64,000 nt of DNA from Ceratothoa steindachneri (Eukaryota > Arthropoda > Malacostraca > Isopoda > Cymothoidae), in assembly GCA_963969495.1 (NCBI GenBank), contig OZ018335.1, positions 89,624,440 to 89,688,439 on the forward strand, read 5' to 3'. The stretch's first letter is position 1. Each line of letters starts with the position of its first letter. Both the position numbers and the translations under genes were made by a program. Of the stretch, positions 24,048-34,990 are shown piece by piece. The notes below the pieces were generated by a model. The model saw nothing but the letters and a program-made list of their open reading frames with translations. It was not told the origin of the DNA and did not search any database.

Positions 24048-25505
24048 GTGACTATGATAGAACAACCACAACAAATAATGACATCTGTTAGCGGCCAACT
24101 CGATCATCATAACCAACCGACCGCCTCAAATCCCCAGTCCACGCACAGGCAGCCACATGCATACCTCTCGCTTCCCATATATGATCCTGCAAACCCAAAT
24201 GCATGGTCGGAAGTCTCGTCACTCCTCTTCAAACCTCAGAGCATCACCGAAGAAGAGAAAATTGCAGCAATAATTCAGCGTTTGCCCATAAGTATATTTA
24301 TACAATTCAGAGAAGTTCTAAATAACGGGGAACAGGCTGGCGTTCTAGACGGCCTGAAGGGGGCTTTCCTCAGCAAATACGGCAGGTCCCAAATAGACGA
24401 CCTGAGAGAGCTCCTGAACACCCAGGAAATGAGAGATAAGAGTCCTACTTCTTTCCTAACGCACCTGAAGTACCTTATCAGGGTAAAAGGTGCTCTAACC
24501 GAACTTTTTAGCCCTCTCCTCACTGAGATTTTCCTGAGAGGAATCCCAGAGGGAATCAAGCCACTGATCCTAGGCTCGATCCCCACGAGCATTAAATTTG
24601 GGCAACGGCCAAACTCACGGCCCATTTAACAATACTCTTTCAATTTCTCAGGTTCGGAAAACGGCTAACTCCTCAGACGACCGGTCGAAGCGTTCAAGGG
24701 TTCCATCTTCTCTATCGAGGGACCTTGAAGCTTCAATACGGAGGAGGGAAGCCGACATCCAGCGGTTAAAGCTGCAGTAGGAATCACAGAGCGAGCACGG
24801 ACACGGGTTTGGCGATCGGAGACGCAGGTCTCGCTCTGGTTCCAATACGAGAAACCAACGAGGGCACTTCACTGCAGAAGGTAAGAGGCAGCAAAATTTC
24901 CAACCTCATTCTTCTGCCTATTCTTATAACCTTCCACACCATCAGGGTCTATGCTGGTATCATCAAAGGGACGAGCACAACGCTGTATACTGTACACAGC
25001 CTTGTAGCCACCGTTATGCTTCTTTACATACTGCGCCAAGTAGTCTTCTGGGGCATAATTTTTCATTTTCCTCTCATTCAACTCAGTGCTGCTGGTACCA
25101 CAACAAATATGATGCACAGCTCTAAAATGCTTGCAACCGCGCACATATTTGGAACCAGTACCTTCTTCTAACCTCAAGCCTCCAGTTTTCTCACTTCACT
25201 CAACTCAATCACTTTCTCCAAATCCTCAAATTTCAATTTCCCATCCTTCAAATTCTCGCATTCCTCTCACTCCAGCCTCTCAATCACAAACTTTAAACTA
25301 ACATAGGCAAGGAATAAATGGGTCTACATCCCCTGCCTACACCTCATTTGCTCAGGTCGGTCCTCCTTTTCGTATTTTTGACCCACTTTCTGTTTTTTTC
25401 ATTCCTGGTAGACACTGGTGCTGAATGCAGTGTCATACCAATTTCTAAATACGACAAAGCTTCTGCTCCCTCAGATTTAATTCTGAAGGCAGCCAATTCG
25501 ACCAA
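24048..25505 (+). mobile_element. Gypsy LTR-retrotransposon fragment 1: gag and protease
   Basis: The 24048-24629 frame (193 residues) is a capsid-like gag. LPIYDPANPNAWSEV precedes KIAAIIQRLP and LRELLNTQEMRDKSPTSFL and FLRGIPEGIKP, the order seen in Gypsy gag (paraneoplastic/retrotransposon-gag type). In 24945-25160 two similar finger-like units are visible, one with CWYHQRDEHNAVYC, the other with CWYHNKYDAQ and a stop. Protease follows in 25318-25539 with LVDTGAECSVIP, the active-site DTG. RT, RNase H and integrase are absent, because at about 25508 the sequence switches to a LINE. Frames are interrupted. No LTRs were identified. Confidence 0.8.
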
Positions 25506-25507
25506 TA

Positions 25508-26770
25508 TTAGGAGATCGACGGTGAGCTGGAGAGGATAACAGCCTTCATCACTGAGGTTGACCGCGCGTCTGTACTTATGAAAGGGTACAGAACTCCACA
25601 ACACATAGGGACCGAGGAGATGAAAGACGTCACTAGGGAGCACAGGGAGGTGCATGAAGAAATCAGAAAAGCAGGTACGAATCGGGAACGAAGTTCGCTG
25701 CTACGAAGCCTGAGTGAAGAACTTAGACAGGCTATAAACCAACAGCAGGCTGAAATTTGGGACAGCCTAATAGTCAGGGTAGACAGCGAGGTGACCCCAG
25801 GAAAATTCTGGCGACTAGTGAGAAAACTAAAAGGCCTTCCAAGTAGAGAAAAGATCCGCATAAGAGGGGCGATGACTACTTGGAGGATCCGGCGGCCCGG
25901 GAAGAGAGGTTCCGCACGTTCTGGAAGAAAATCTTCTCAATAGCTATTGAGGACGATGCGGAATTCGACTAGAAATTCGAAAAATAGCTGATTGAAGATC
26001 TTAATCGGATTACACATCAAACGCACCCACAAGCCTATGTCGATGAAGGGATGGAGATGGTGGACCATGGACGACCAATTACAACTGAAGAGGTCATGGC
26101 AAAAGTGAAAACTTTAAACAAAAGGCACCAGGCTGGACGAGCATCACCCAAAACAACTTGGTGTATGCCCCCCGGCAGATCATTCAGAGAATTACTAACA
26201 TCTAAAACGCTTCCCTGAATACGGGCTACTTCCCCGACTGTTTAAAAAATGGCCAAAGTCATATTTATACCTAAAGGGAAGAAGCTCCCAATCAACTGAT
26301 GGACTTCAGGCCAATATCCCTCCTTGAGTTTGGAGGCAAAGTCTACGGGAAGCTTCTAGCTAACAGGCTACAAGACTAGCTAACCGAGCTGGAAGCCCAC
26401 AACCCTCAGCAACACAGGTTCTGCAAGAGAAGGGGGACTGACACACCCCTCGCCCTTCTCACCGAAAAACTCGCCCGCTATAAAGCTGAAGGAAAGTACG
26501 TAGACTAGACATGGTGATGCGAGATTTTCAAAAGGCCATCGATACAGTTTGGCTGAGAGGTCTACAATACAAGATTTTAGGCCTCCAGCTAAACGCCATC
26601 CTGGAAAGGGTCCTCTGTGACTACATCATAGAGAGAAAAGTCCAAATCTCGATCGAGGGCTACAGAGGACCCGAGATCGAACTTGAGGCGGGTGTTCCAC
26701 AAGGTTGTTGTCTTGAGTCCACTGCTGTACCTAGGTTACATGTAGTGATCGGATTATGTAAAAGGTAGGC
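25508..26770 (+). mobile_element. Jockey-like LINE fragment (LINE-B copy 1): linker and RT
   Basis: The 25578-25943 frame carries EELRQAINQQQAEIWDSLIV and GKFWRLVRKLKGLPS, the linker between endonuclease and RT. It is also present at 48754-48972 as REQQNLLWDNYIS and RTFWQTVKRLKG. RT blocks follow in several frames: AKVIFIPKGKK, then MVMRDFQKAIDTVWLRGLQY (26511-26570, motif A with Asp) and ELEAGVPQGCCLES (motif B), ending before the YADD box. The matching element at 46351-50640 shows the same order. Many stops make it inactive. Its 5' end abuts Gypsy protease sequence. Confidence 0.78.
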
Positions 26771-26941
26771 TACTTGCACCAAATTGTAGGATTCAATAGG
26801 CCCAGCTAAACCCTCGACAAAATGGACGCACGGTGGTCCTATTAAATCCCAACATACTCCACACATATAAAATAATATGTCTAAAATTTGAATAAGGAAA
26901 TGAGAATGTTTATATTAATTTGCATCTATGAATATTTGTTA

Positions 26942-26944
<3 letters not shown>

Positions 26945-27008
<64 letters not shown>
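26945..27008. repeat. (TA)n microsatellite
   Basis: A pure TA tract between the LINE-B fragment and the second Gypsy element. Confidence 0.98.
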
Positions 27009-27011
<3 letters not shown>

Positions 27012-27239
27012 CAAGCGACCGTTGGAAGTGAGCGCAGGACACACGAATGTACAAACGCACGAAAGGTCAGAGACACCTGTTTCAATAAGACAACGCATAA
27101 ACAAACAATCCGCGTCTCAAAATAGATTTATCAAAAGACGAGAGTCTACGAAGCACCTGGGTAAATACATCCGTTGACCAAAAGGAATTGTATCACAAAA
27201 CTGCGACAAGCGTATCCTATTATATAAATTTTACATCTC

Positions 27240-30200
27240 CCGAATTAAACAAGAGGAGACAAAATTATTTTTCCATGTATTAGCCTCACTTCCTCCTAAG
27301 ACCATCGATCGTCTTCCGGTGGCCATTTTATCACACCAAAATTATCCTCTTTTGAGGGTAGAAATGATTGGGCTTTTCGAGAAGTTCATCGCATCCTCCA
27401 CGCTCACAGGCCGACCCTCGACCAATTTGGAAGAACTACGAAGGACTACTCTGCAGGTAGGAGTTGGTGTAGAACTCGTGAGGCACAAATTCATTCAGTC
27501 TCAACCGGATAACATCGCGCCCATAATTGCCCCTCAGAAAGAACTCATCCTGGTACAATTAGGAAAACTTAGTGCCTTAATATAAATACTAGTAGTGATT
27601 CGATAGGTCACAGTGCCGTTTCCGTGTCCAACGCGTTTATGCCGTATACAAATAAAGATACGAGTGATAGGTATATAAATAATTCGGCGGGAAGTGCGCG
27701 GTCAGTGCTGAAGGGTGCGAATCCTAATGGGAATCGTCCCAGTTATATGCAATATAATTGTGATTACAGTGCGCATAATATGTATACCAGGAGGATTGCG
27801 AGCCTTCCGAAAAAAAAACAAAGACGTGTAGTTTGCCGCTCACATGTATTCTTTGGGGAAAACGCGAAATTCTGCAAACCCTGGTGCAGGTGACCTACGA
27901 GAGAAGAGAAGGTCCTGATGCAACCTTCCTCCAGGCCATCTTCGCCAGCCCCGGCGAAAAACTAGGCGGGTATGGCATTGGTATACCGTCTGTTTTCACC
28001 GTCGCCGCTAAAGTGTGTTATAATAAATATGATTTCTTAATCGACACGGGGGCGAGTGTATCAATAATTCCGGCTAAATTTCTGAAATCGGGTGAATTGC
28101 GCGAATTTAGTATAAATATTTCAACGCCTAATGGCAGGAAAATAAAAGTGCACGGCGAGGTTCACACGCACGTATATAATGATCCCCAGTCTTTGCCGGT
28201 CATTTAGGTGGTCATTTGTAGTCGCGGATACCACTTCACTGTTATTAGGTATTGACGTTTTAAGGCATTATAATCATTTAGTAGATTGTGTGCCCGGCAT
28301 ATTAATAGATAAACAAGCTAAACTTGTATCGGAGGTGAGATTATCTAGAGAACCTGCGGTAGCCTTAATTATCAATGACCTTCATTATCTATCGCTTCAT
28401 TTCAGAGCCATATTGGAAAAATATGATGCTCTGTACAGACCCGCACCCGCTCAGCCCTCCAGTCATCGCCAAACTCAGTGACGTATACGAATGAAACTTG
28501 TGTTCTACCGACATTCGCACAGTCGAGGCCTCTTTCAATAGATAAACTAGAGGTTGCCAAAGCAACTTTCGAAACAATATTGAAGAAGGGTGTCATGTGC
28601 CTGTCAAAGTAAACATGGGCTTGCCAATTCACATGGTGCCAAAGAAGTCGCCTGGTGAGTATAGAATGGTCGGTGATTTCCGAGCGCTCAATGTAATCAC
28701 AAAGCACGACAGGTATCCGCCGCCGCGAATTAAAAGTGTTACGAACCACCTCCATAGCAAAAGGTTATTTTCAAGGTTGGCCCTGGTTCTTGCCTATCAT
28801 CAAATCCCTATGAACCAGGCAGAAATAGAGAAAACTGCGGTCACAAACCCATTTAGTTTATGGGAGTACGTTAAGCTCCCATTCGGTCTCCGAAATGCAA
28901 GCTGCACCTCCCAACGGAACATCGACAACCTGTTTTGAGGATAAGGGTACATTATGTGTATAATGCCGACATCCGGATATATACAGACAATATGGATGCT
29001 TAATTTTAAGCATTTGAGGCAAGTCTTTAAAATCCTGATTGAAAAGGTCTGAGAATATCCCTGGAGAAGTGCCATCTGGCGAAGGAGGAAATAGATTTTT
29101 TAGGGCATCACATTTCGGTGGAAGGAATTTACCCACCAGCGAAGAAAATGGAGGAAAATATAGACATACCATTACCAAAGGACTACAAGAAGCTTTAAAG
29201 ATATTTTGGCATGTTAGGATACTACCGCAGATTGATTCCTAACTTTGCCGCGATTGCAACCCCGTTGACCGAGCTTGCACGCCTGCAACCAAAGGCTCGG
29301 GAGTCCGTATGGAATGATGAGGCACGAGGAGCATTTGAAAATACCAAATCGGCCTTAATCGGCTCCGTTAAACTCTGTCACTCGCTGCCCAATGATTCGC
29401 CATACCAGCTGTCGACGGATTGCTCCCAATACGCGGCAGGTGCTGCCCTGCACCAAATGGTTGATGGATCTGCAAAGCCCTTGGCATTCTTTTCGAGCAA
29501 GCTAAGCCTCACGCAGCAAGATACTCCACCTACGACAGACAGCTCATAGCGGCGTATCTTGCTGTCATGCACTTCAGGCACCTGATTGAAGGTCGCTACA
29601 TTACCTTGTGCACTGATCACAAGCCTTTAGTATCAGCTTTTACATCGCCATTAAGTGCTTAAAGAGACAGGCAACAACGCCATTGGACAGACATTGTAGA
29701 GTACGTCAGTGATATCGCTTACGTGCGTGATCAGGACAACGTAGTCGCTGACTGCTTTTCAAGGAACGTCCATTTGGTCTAAATTGACTCTCTTGACCTC
29801 CGAGCTTCGGCGGCAGCGCAGAATAATGACGAAAAAACGAAGAAATTTCGCTCGCGACTAAAATCTTATCTTTTTCCCGAGGAAGTTCAGCTTTGGTGTG
29901 AAGTAAGATCAAGATACCCACGACCGTAGGTCACTTTGGCATGCAGGAGAACTATCTTCAATCAATTACATAATCTGTCACACCCTTGAGTAAAGGCTTC
30001 ACTTCATTTCATCAAATCTCTATATTTCTGTCACGATATGGACAGGGATATTCGCCCATGGACGAAGGAGTGCTTCCCTTGTTAATCTTCAAAGATTAAT
30101 TGCCACATGAAATCCCTGATCCTGCCCATTGATATTCCATCATCAAGGTTTAAAACTGTGCATATCGATAGTTGAAACTACTCCCACCATGTACACTGCC

Positions 30201-30860
30201 TGGACAATTTTACCCCTCGCACAATCTGTATTTACTTTCATGCATCGACCGAGCAAAGAGATAGATCGAAGCGCTACCGATCCCAGACATAAGTGCCGCA
30301 ACGGTTGTGTTAGCTTTCCTAGACGGGTGGATTTCCAGATTTGGAGTCCCTTTTTATGTAGCAACTGACAGAGGCAACCAATTCGAATCAGAACTATTCA
30401 AGGAACTGACTGCCCTCGTTGTTTTTCATCGTCTCCCTCACCATGGCGTACCCCCGTCCACGAACGGGATGGTGGAAAGGGCACACAGGACTTTGAAGTG
30501 CTCCATAATGGCCCGTCGACAAGGCTGGTTGGTGGCACTCCCAATTGTCCTTTTAGGAATTCGCTCTTTGGCCAAGGACTCGAGATTTTCGCCTTTTACG
30601 GCAGTCAAGGGAACCACACTCCTGTGCCAAAAACCTTTAGTTTTGTGGTCGTTAACGAAGGCCGACTCCAAATTTATTAAAGAACTGGCATCAATCATGA
30701 CACAAGTGGACTTCCCGCAGGCATCCATAGGGGACTTGCACTAGGTGCCCAAGCTTTTTCTGTCCCCAAAACTTTGCGAACCAACTCATGTGTGGGTCCA
30801 AAAATACTACATTCGCAAACTACTAGAAGCGCCATATGCTGGCCTTTTCCTGGTAATCGA
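27240..30860 (+). mobile_element. Gypsy LTR-retrotransposon 2: gag to integrase, decayed
   Basis: Order of domains: gag end (27319-27585, LEELRRTTLQVGVGVELVRH); a Cys/His finger, CRSHVFFGENAKFCKPWC (27836-27889); protease LIDTGASVSIIPAKF (28038-28082); RT (28597-28938, HMVPKKSPGEYRMVGDFRAL and LPFGLRNAS); connection and RNase H (29211-29760, GMLGYYRRLIPNFAAIATPL, LSTDCSQYAAGAAL, LCTDHKPLVSAF); and integrase (30150-30740, ATDRGNQFE and NGMVERAHRTLK with its last two acidic residues). The RT motif A Asp is Ala (LALVLAYHQ, GCC at 28780-28782) and the catalytic DD box is unreadable. Frameshifts and stops are frequent. No LTR pair was found. The 3' end is cut by the PLE palindrome at 30869. Confidence 0.85.
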
Positions 30861-30868
30861 GCGCGGCA

Positions 30869-30979
30869 ATTGTATACTATGATTTCTAATTACAGAAGCT
30901 TCCTTCTTAGACAATATTTTTCCAGTGCGATATCGGTCTAAGAAGGAAGCTTCTGTAATTAGAAATCATAGTATACAAT
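30869..30979. repeat. perfect 44-bp-arm palindrome at the PLE 5' junction
   Basis: Arms 30869-30912 and 30936-30979 are perfectly complementary, with a 23-base spacer. The right arm is the first part of the PLE sequence. The left arm is its inverted copy and joins the Gypsy integrase end. Confidence 0.9.
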
Positions 30980-31650
30980 GCAAGACAGAATGTTCCGTAG
31001 ATAACTTCAAAATAATTGGTCATAATAACAATGAATATAGTCTAAGAATTTTGGAATCCCTACTAATACGTACAAAATCTCCTACACTCAACATAGATAA
31101 TACCACTGTTCCTCTTCTTATTTCTTAATTTTAATTACCTCATTCAACAACCAACCAACCAACCTTCTCTTATTTAACAACCAACCAATCAAATTCCTAT
31201 CCTTCTTTAAGCCACATCCTTTATAATTTCTTCACTTTGTGATTTCTCCTGAACTTCATCGGTAAGCAATATTATACTGTAATTTTATACTTTTGTATTT
31301 TTGCTTTTTTTTCGTGTCAATAGTGATTACATTAGATTAATAATTTGATTCTCTTGCTTTTTAAATTCCTGAATTATCGGTAAGCATTATTATACTGTAA
31401 TTATTTACTTTTGTTTTTGTGAGCTTTTTTTTCGTTTCAATAGTGTTATATTAGATTGATAATTTGATTCTCTTGACTTTTAAATTCCTGAGTTATTTTC
31501 TAATTTTTGATTTACCTACATAGTCATAACCTAATTATTTTTAATATTTTTAATATTCTTTAACTGTATTAGATTAATTTATGTTTTAGAACCTGAAGAT
31601 GGGTGATACGCCCGAAACGTTGTTCCATAAATAAATCACATGTACCTCAG
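30936..31650 (+). mobile_element. Penelope-like element 3' end (C-terminus and 3' tail)
   Basis: The 30925-31128 frame ends with YSLRILESLLIRTKSPTLN and PLLIS. This matches the C-terminal end of the GIY-YIG endonuclease of PLE proteins (RILESLFIxxxKPxLN pattern). After the stop comes an AT-rich 3' region with a 120-bp tandem duplication. It ends in ACCTGAAGATGGGTGATACG-CCCGAAACGTTG and ATAAATAAATCA (31589-31640), a word order typical of PLE termini. The RT domain and GIY-YIG core are missing, so it is a strongly 5'-truncated insertion. A (TA)n array follows at 31683. Confidence 0.75.
31247..31485 (+). repeat. tandem duplication of about 120 bp in the PLE 3' region
   Basis: Units begin with TCCTGAA at 31247 and 31367, and a third start (TCCTGAGTTAT) occurs at 31486. 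Both full units contain CGGTAAGCA, ATTATACTGTAATT, a T-run before CGT, TCAATAGTG and AATTTGATTCTCTTG in the same order. They differ by scattered substitutions. Confidence 0.85.
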
Positions 31651-31678
31651 CCTCCTATGTGTCCTTACCTTCACCGTG

Positions 31679-31682
<4 letters not shown>

Positions 31683-31772
<90 letters not shown>
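31683..31772. repeat. (TA)n microsatellite
   Basis: A 90-bp pure TA tract, the longest in the window. It is joined directly to the CAGAGGTG terminus of the hAT element. Confidence 0.98.
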
Positions 31773-31776
<4 letters not shown>

Positions 31777-32214
31777 GGTGGGCTGTCAGATTCGGAAGTT
31801 CGATTATCCGATTAATCGGACTCGCATTTTTTAATCGGATAACCGAATCGGACTAATCCCCGCTAAACGAATCGGATAATCACAATCGGACGTCCGAAAA
31901 TTTAAAGCAATTTGCGATTAATCCAGGTCAACGTCGTCTTTGTTTTTTCGCAATAGCAGTTTCTTAATAAATTTTTCTTTTTTTTTCTCAAGTAAATATT
32001 TTTTCGTTTTATTCTATTCTATTCACACTTTCGTATTTTCTCTCTAATATAATGCGTAAAATATCATGATTAATTATTAAACCATATATAATAAAAAGGT
32101 TATATCTTACAAGTATAAAGTATGTGTAATACTTGTTTATTTTTGGTTTTTCGTACGCGTCTCATATCGGTTAAATGACGCGCCGCACCAGTTTAGAGCC
32201 AGTCGTCGTGAGAG

Positions 32215-33570
32215 CAAGCTGCCGCTGCAGCTCCCCAAGCATCGCTGCTGTGCGGCACACGCAGTGAACCTTCTGTCTTCCAGGGATATGGAGAACGTGC
32301 CCGGCTGGACCACCCAGCCCAGGCCTAGAGCGTGTGGAACGCCCAGAACAGAAAGACAGTGACCGCCAATGATATTAAATCCGCTCTGGGGAAGAAGCTT
32401 GTTATCCCTGGCGTCACTAGGTGGAATTCTAGCCACGGCAAGTGCCTACTGGCCGAGGTGCTTGACTTGGACAAGAGGAACAAGCTGAGCCAGGTCTGTC
32501 AGCGGCAGCACACCCACCCCCTGCCGCACAGCACGCAGGGGGACGTGCAGATGTGGTCGGAGTACGTCAAGGTGACCGCCCCCCTCACCCTTTGCCTAGA
32601 CATACTCCAGGGCGAGGAGAAGGCATACATGGGGTGCCTTCTTCCCTACCTCCAGGTGCTCAAATACTCCCTGGAGGCGCTGTCGCGCGATGACAGCATT
32701 GTCCACGTCCAGAACCTGGTGGCCCACCTCCTCCACCATCCTGGAACAAAGGGCTTTGATGCCCGGTTAGTCATATTATTATTTATTATTTTTTTTTATT
32801 AGTATATTTTATCGCAGTGAGTTAAAACTTAATAAGTGTTTTTTTCTTCTTATATAATATTTTTATGAAATGATTATGATCCTTGCTGGTCAAATGATTC
32901 ATTTGAAATAAACTAAAATCAGTGTAATGAGATTTAATTTTTGAATTGACAAATCTGATATATTTTTTAATTTGTTTTAAAACTTTTCTTCTACTGCAGG
33001 TTCAGCCACCTCTTTGTGGACATTGACCTGTTGATGGCTACGGCACTGCACCCCCACCACAAGCTCGCCACGGCCAAGGCCATCTGCAAGAGACAGAACA
33101 ATGAGGTTTACTGCGACCTGGTGAGTGACAAGCTCATCAGAGACTTTCTCGCCCTCGTCCGGCCTGACGAGCACCTGGACCCTGCTTCCCAGCAGGGACC
33201 CCAGCCAGGCTCCAGCAGCACGGACTACCTGTTCGCCATTGAGGATGGGCAGCAAGAGAAGAGCCTCGACGAGAAGGTCAGAGAAGAGGTCAACAACTAG
33301 TCGAGGGGGCCGCTGAGGGTGAACCCGGTGCTCTCGCCCAATCTCTTCCCGCTCGAGTTCCGTGATGCTTGGGTAACACTCTTCCCCAAGTATAACACGC
33401 CGCTCCCGAGCTCTTCATCGGTCGAGCGCGTGTTCAGCTATGGGTCGGACAACCTCAGGCCTAAGAGGGCGGCCCTCGCTCTACCGAACTTCGAGGCCCT
33501 CGTCTTCATGAAGGGCAACCTCCACCTCCTCAAGAAGGCCCACGAAGAGGATGAGGAAGACGAGGACTAA
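32215..33570 (+). CDS. hAT transposase gene (broken), two exons
   Basis: Exon 1 contains KHRCCAAHAVNLL (about 32235-32275), the conserved AAHTLNL-type block. After a frameshift near 32325 it continues as KLVIPGVTRWNSSHGKCLLA, YVKVTAPLTLCLDILQGE and GCLLPYLQVLKYSLEAL, to 32765. An AT-rich intron (32766-32999, GT...CAG) separates exon 2, which reads LLMATALHPHHKL, then a stop (33298-33300). It then gives the C-terminal dimerisation region FPKYNTPLPSSSSVERVFSY (about 33388-33447) and RPKRAALALPNFEALVFMKG. The RW motif and the C-terminal block identify the superfamily. The BED finger start was not found. The frameshift and stop make it a pseudogene. The tail is acidic (EEDEEDED). Confidence 0.8.
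32766..32999 (+). other. intron in the hAT transposase gene
   Basis: It begins GTTAGT and ends CTTCTACTGCAG. Excision joins CG|G as Arg in AR|FSHLF and keeps the hAT frame. AT content is far higher than in the exons. Confidence 0.75.
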
Positions 33571-34511
33571 GATGGCGGGCTTAGAATTGAGTAGAGTGGA
33601 TAACTTTAAATAATATGAGGTATATATCAAACAAAGTTGTTAGTTGACCCTATCTTTTTTTCTGAGAGAATATATTAGTATTACTGTGTATTTTGTGTAA
33701 TATGTACTATATAGTTTAATTTTTTGTTATATTATAATTTAGGAACGGGATTTTTTAGAGTATTTGAATAATAATTTTATCTTAGTTTCGTTATGACTTA
33801 AGTATATTTTAAATTTTTATCAAGGTAATTTCTAAGAATTTCTTTAGAGTTTGAAAAAACAAAATAGTTTAGTTCAGAAAAAATAGATATGATTATCCGA
33901 TGCTTTATAATGTTTTAAAAGAAAATGAATTACAATTGGTGAAGTTCAGAAAATTTATTAAAATTTAAGTAAGGCTGCTTTTTTATTTTATCTCTAACTA
34001 TATTTTAGCAACGTGATATTTTGAAAGGAAGAAATAGTTTAGAGTTCCTTTTTAAAATTATTATAATTGCCGAAGTTCAGAAATTTTTTTTTAAATTTAA
34101 CTATGGCTGCTTTTTTTAGATTTTAAATTTTAATCTTAGTAGTGAAGCCCAACCTTTTCCTGTAGGGGAGAGTGGCGAAGCAATTGCTTGGTTATATTAT
34201 ATTTTAATTAAAATAAAATGTTTACTTCTTGATCTTAAAAGCTTGGTTTCTCTTTGTATTAGTTAGAAATGGCTTATTTAGGGTAAAAAAAAGCACCCAA
34301 TTCCCATTAGAAACATTGAAAATCGTTTTAAAAACATTGAGGCGCTTTTAAAAATATCGAATCGTATTTAAAAATTTTAATCGAATCGGATAATCGCTAA
34401 TCGGACTTAGATTTTTGGCACCCGAATCGGATAATCGAATTGGATTCGACGAGCTGGCGAATCGGTAATTGCTAATCGGACTTCAATTTTTTCGAATCTA
34501 TATACAAGTGT

Positions 34512-34645
34512 AGCATGTCGAGAATGCAAGTGAGTGGTTTAAAAGTTTCGTTGGAATGATACTTTTTTTTTTAAATCTCAGGATTGTTCAGTGGATTTGC
34601 CGCTTGGCAACTGTTCAGCCGTTCCCAGCTCGCATCACTCTATTT
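34512..34645 (-). repeat. about 150-bp dispersed repeat, copy 2 of 4
   Basis: The reverse complement carries GCGAGCTGGGAACGGCTG, CCTGAGATTTA, and CGAAACTTTTAAACCACTCA-CTTGCATTCTCGACATGCTA, matching the family at 20750 and 62145. The intervening 34646-34839 contains a block that is also present, inverted, at 60020-60160. Confidence 0.6.
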
Positions 34646-34839
34646 TCTTTCTTCATTTTTTTCCATCGCCTCTTGCCTACACTTCTCTGTCTTCAAAGAT
34701 GTCCAGACCCTGGAAGGGAGGGTTATCCCTTGTATAACCTTTTTAAGCAACGTTTCTTCTCTTCACTTGTTCAAAATTCGCTCCGTTTCTAGGGGTGTTT
34801 TTTTTAAGCGCCTTACTAGCAATCTGGGCGATGAATGTA
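34646..34839 (+). repeat. dispersed block shared with 60020-60160 (inverted)
   Basis: Translated comparison makes the relation visible: RCPDPGREGYPLYNLFKQRF here against WCPDLGVERYTLVNFFKQRL on the minus strand at 60020-60160. It may be a non-coding repeat or an old coding relic; the family is unknown. Confidence 0.5.
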
Positions 34840-34990
34840 TAGTGTGCTGAGAAGTGTAAGCAAGGGGTTTAAAAGCTTCACTTGAATCAGTCCTTTTTTG
34901 AAACTCAAGAAGTCGCAGTCAATCGCTTCTCGCTAACCGTGTTCCGGCGACGCAAGAAGCCGTTTGCAACTCGCCTCACGCTATGTCCCC
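34840..34990 (-). repeat. about 150-bp dispersed repeat, copy 3 of 4
   Basis: The reverse complement reads GCGTGAGGCGAGTTGCAAAC, CTTGAGTTTC, and GTGAAGCTTTTAAACCCCTT-GCTTACACTTCTCAGC. It lies about 325 bp from copy 2 in the same orientation. Confidence 0.6.

Larger units (their letters stand above)
31773..34505 (+). mobile_element. hAT-superfamily DNA transposon, decayed, with subterminal AATCGGA repeats
   Basis: The left end is CAGAGGTG, a hAT-type terminus. It is followed within 120 bp by five AATCGGA words. Four more lie at 34383-34485 in the same orientation. Such subterminal repeats are where hAT transposases bind. The transposase gene between them (32215-33570) has an intron. A matching CACCTCTG right terminus was not found, so the right end may be truncated. 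The region is AT-rich apart from the GC-rich coding sequence, a marked contrast. Confidence 0.75.

Noticed and set aside
31603..31834. IYIYIY-type reading frames across (TA)n arrays here and at 21221, 26910, 50895, 51113, 55470 and 59596
   Set aside because: They arise from alternating TA and are not coding sequence.
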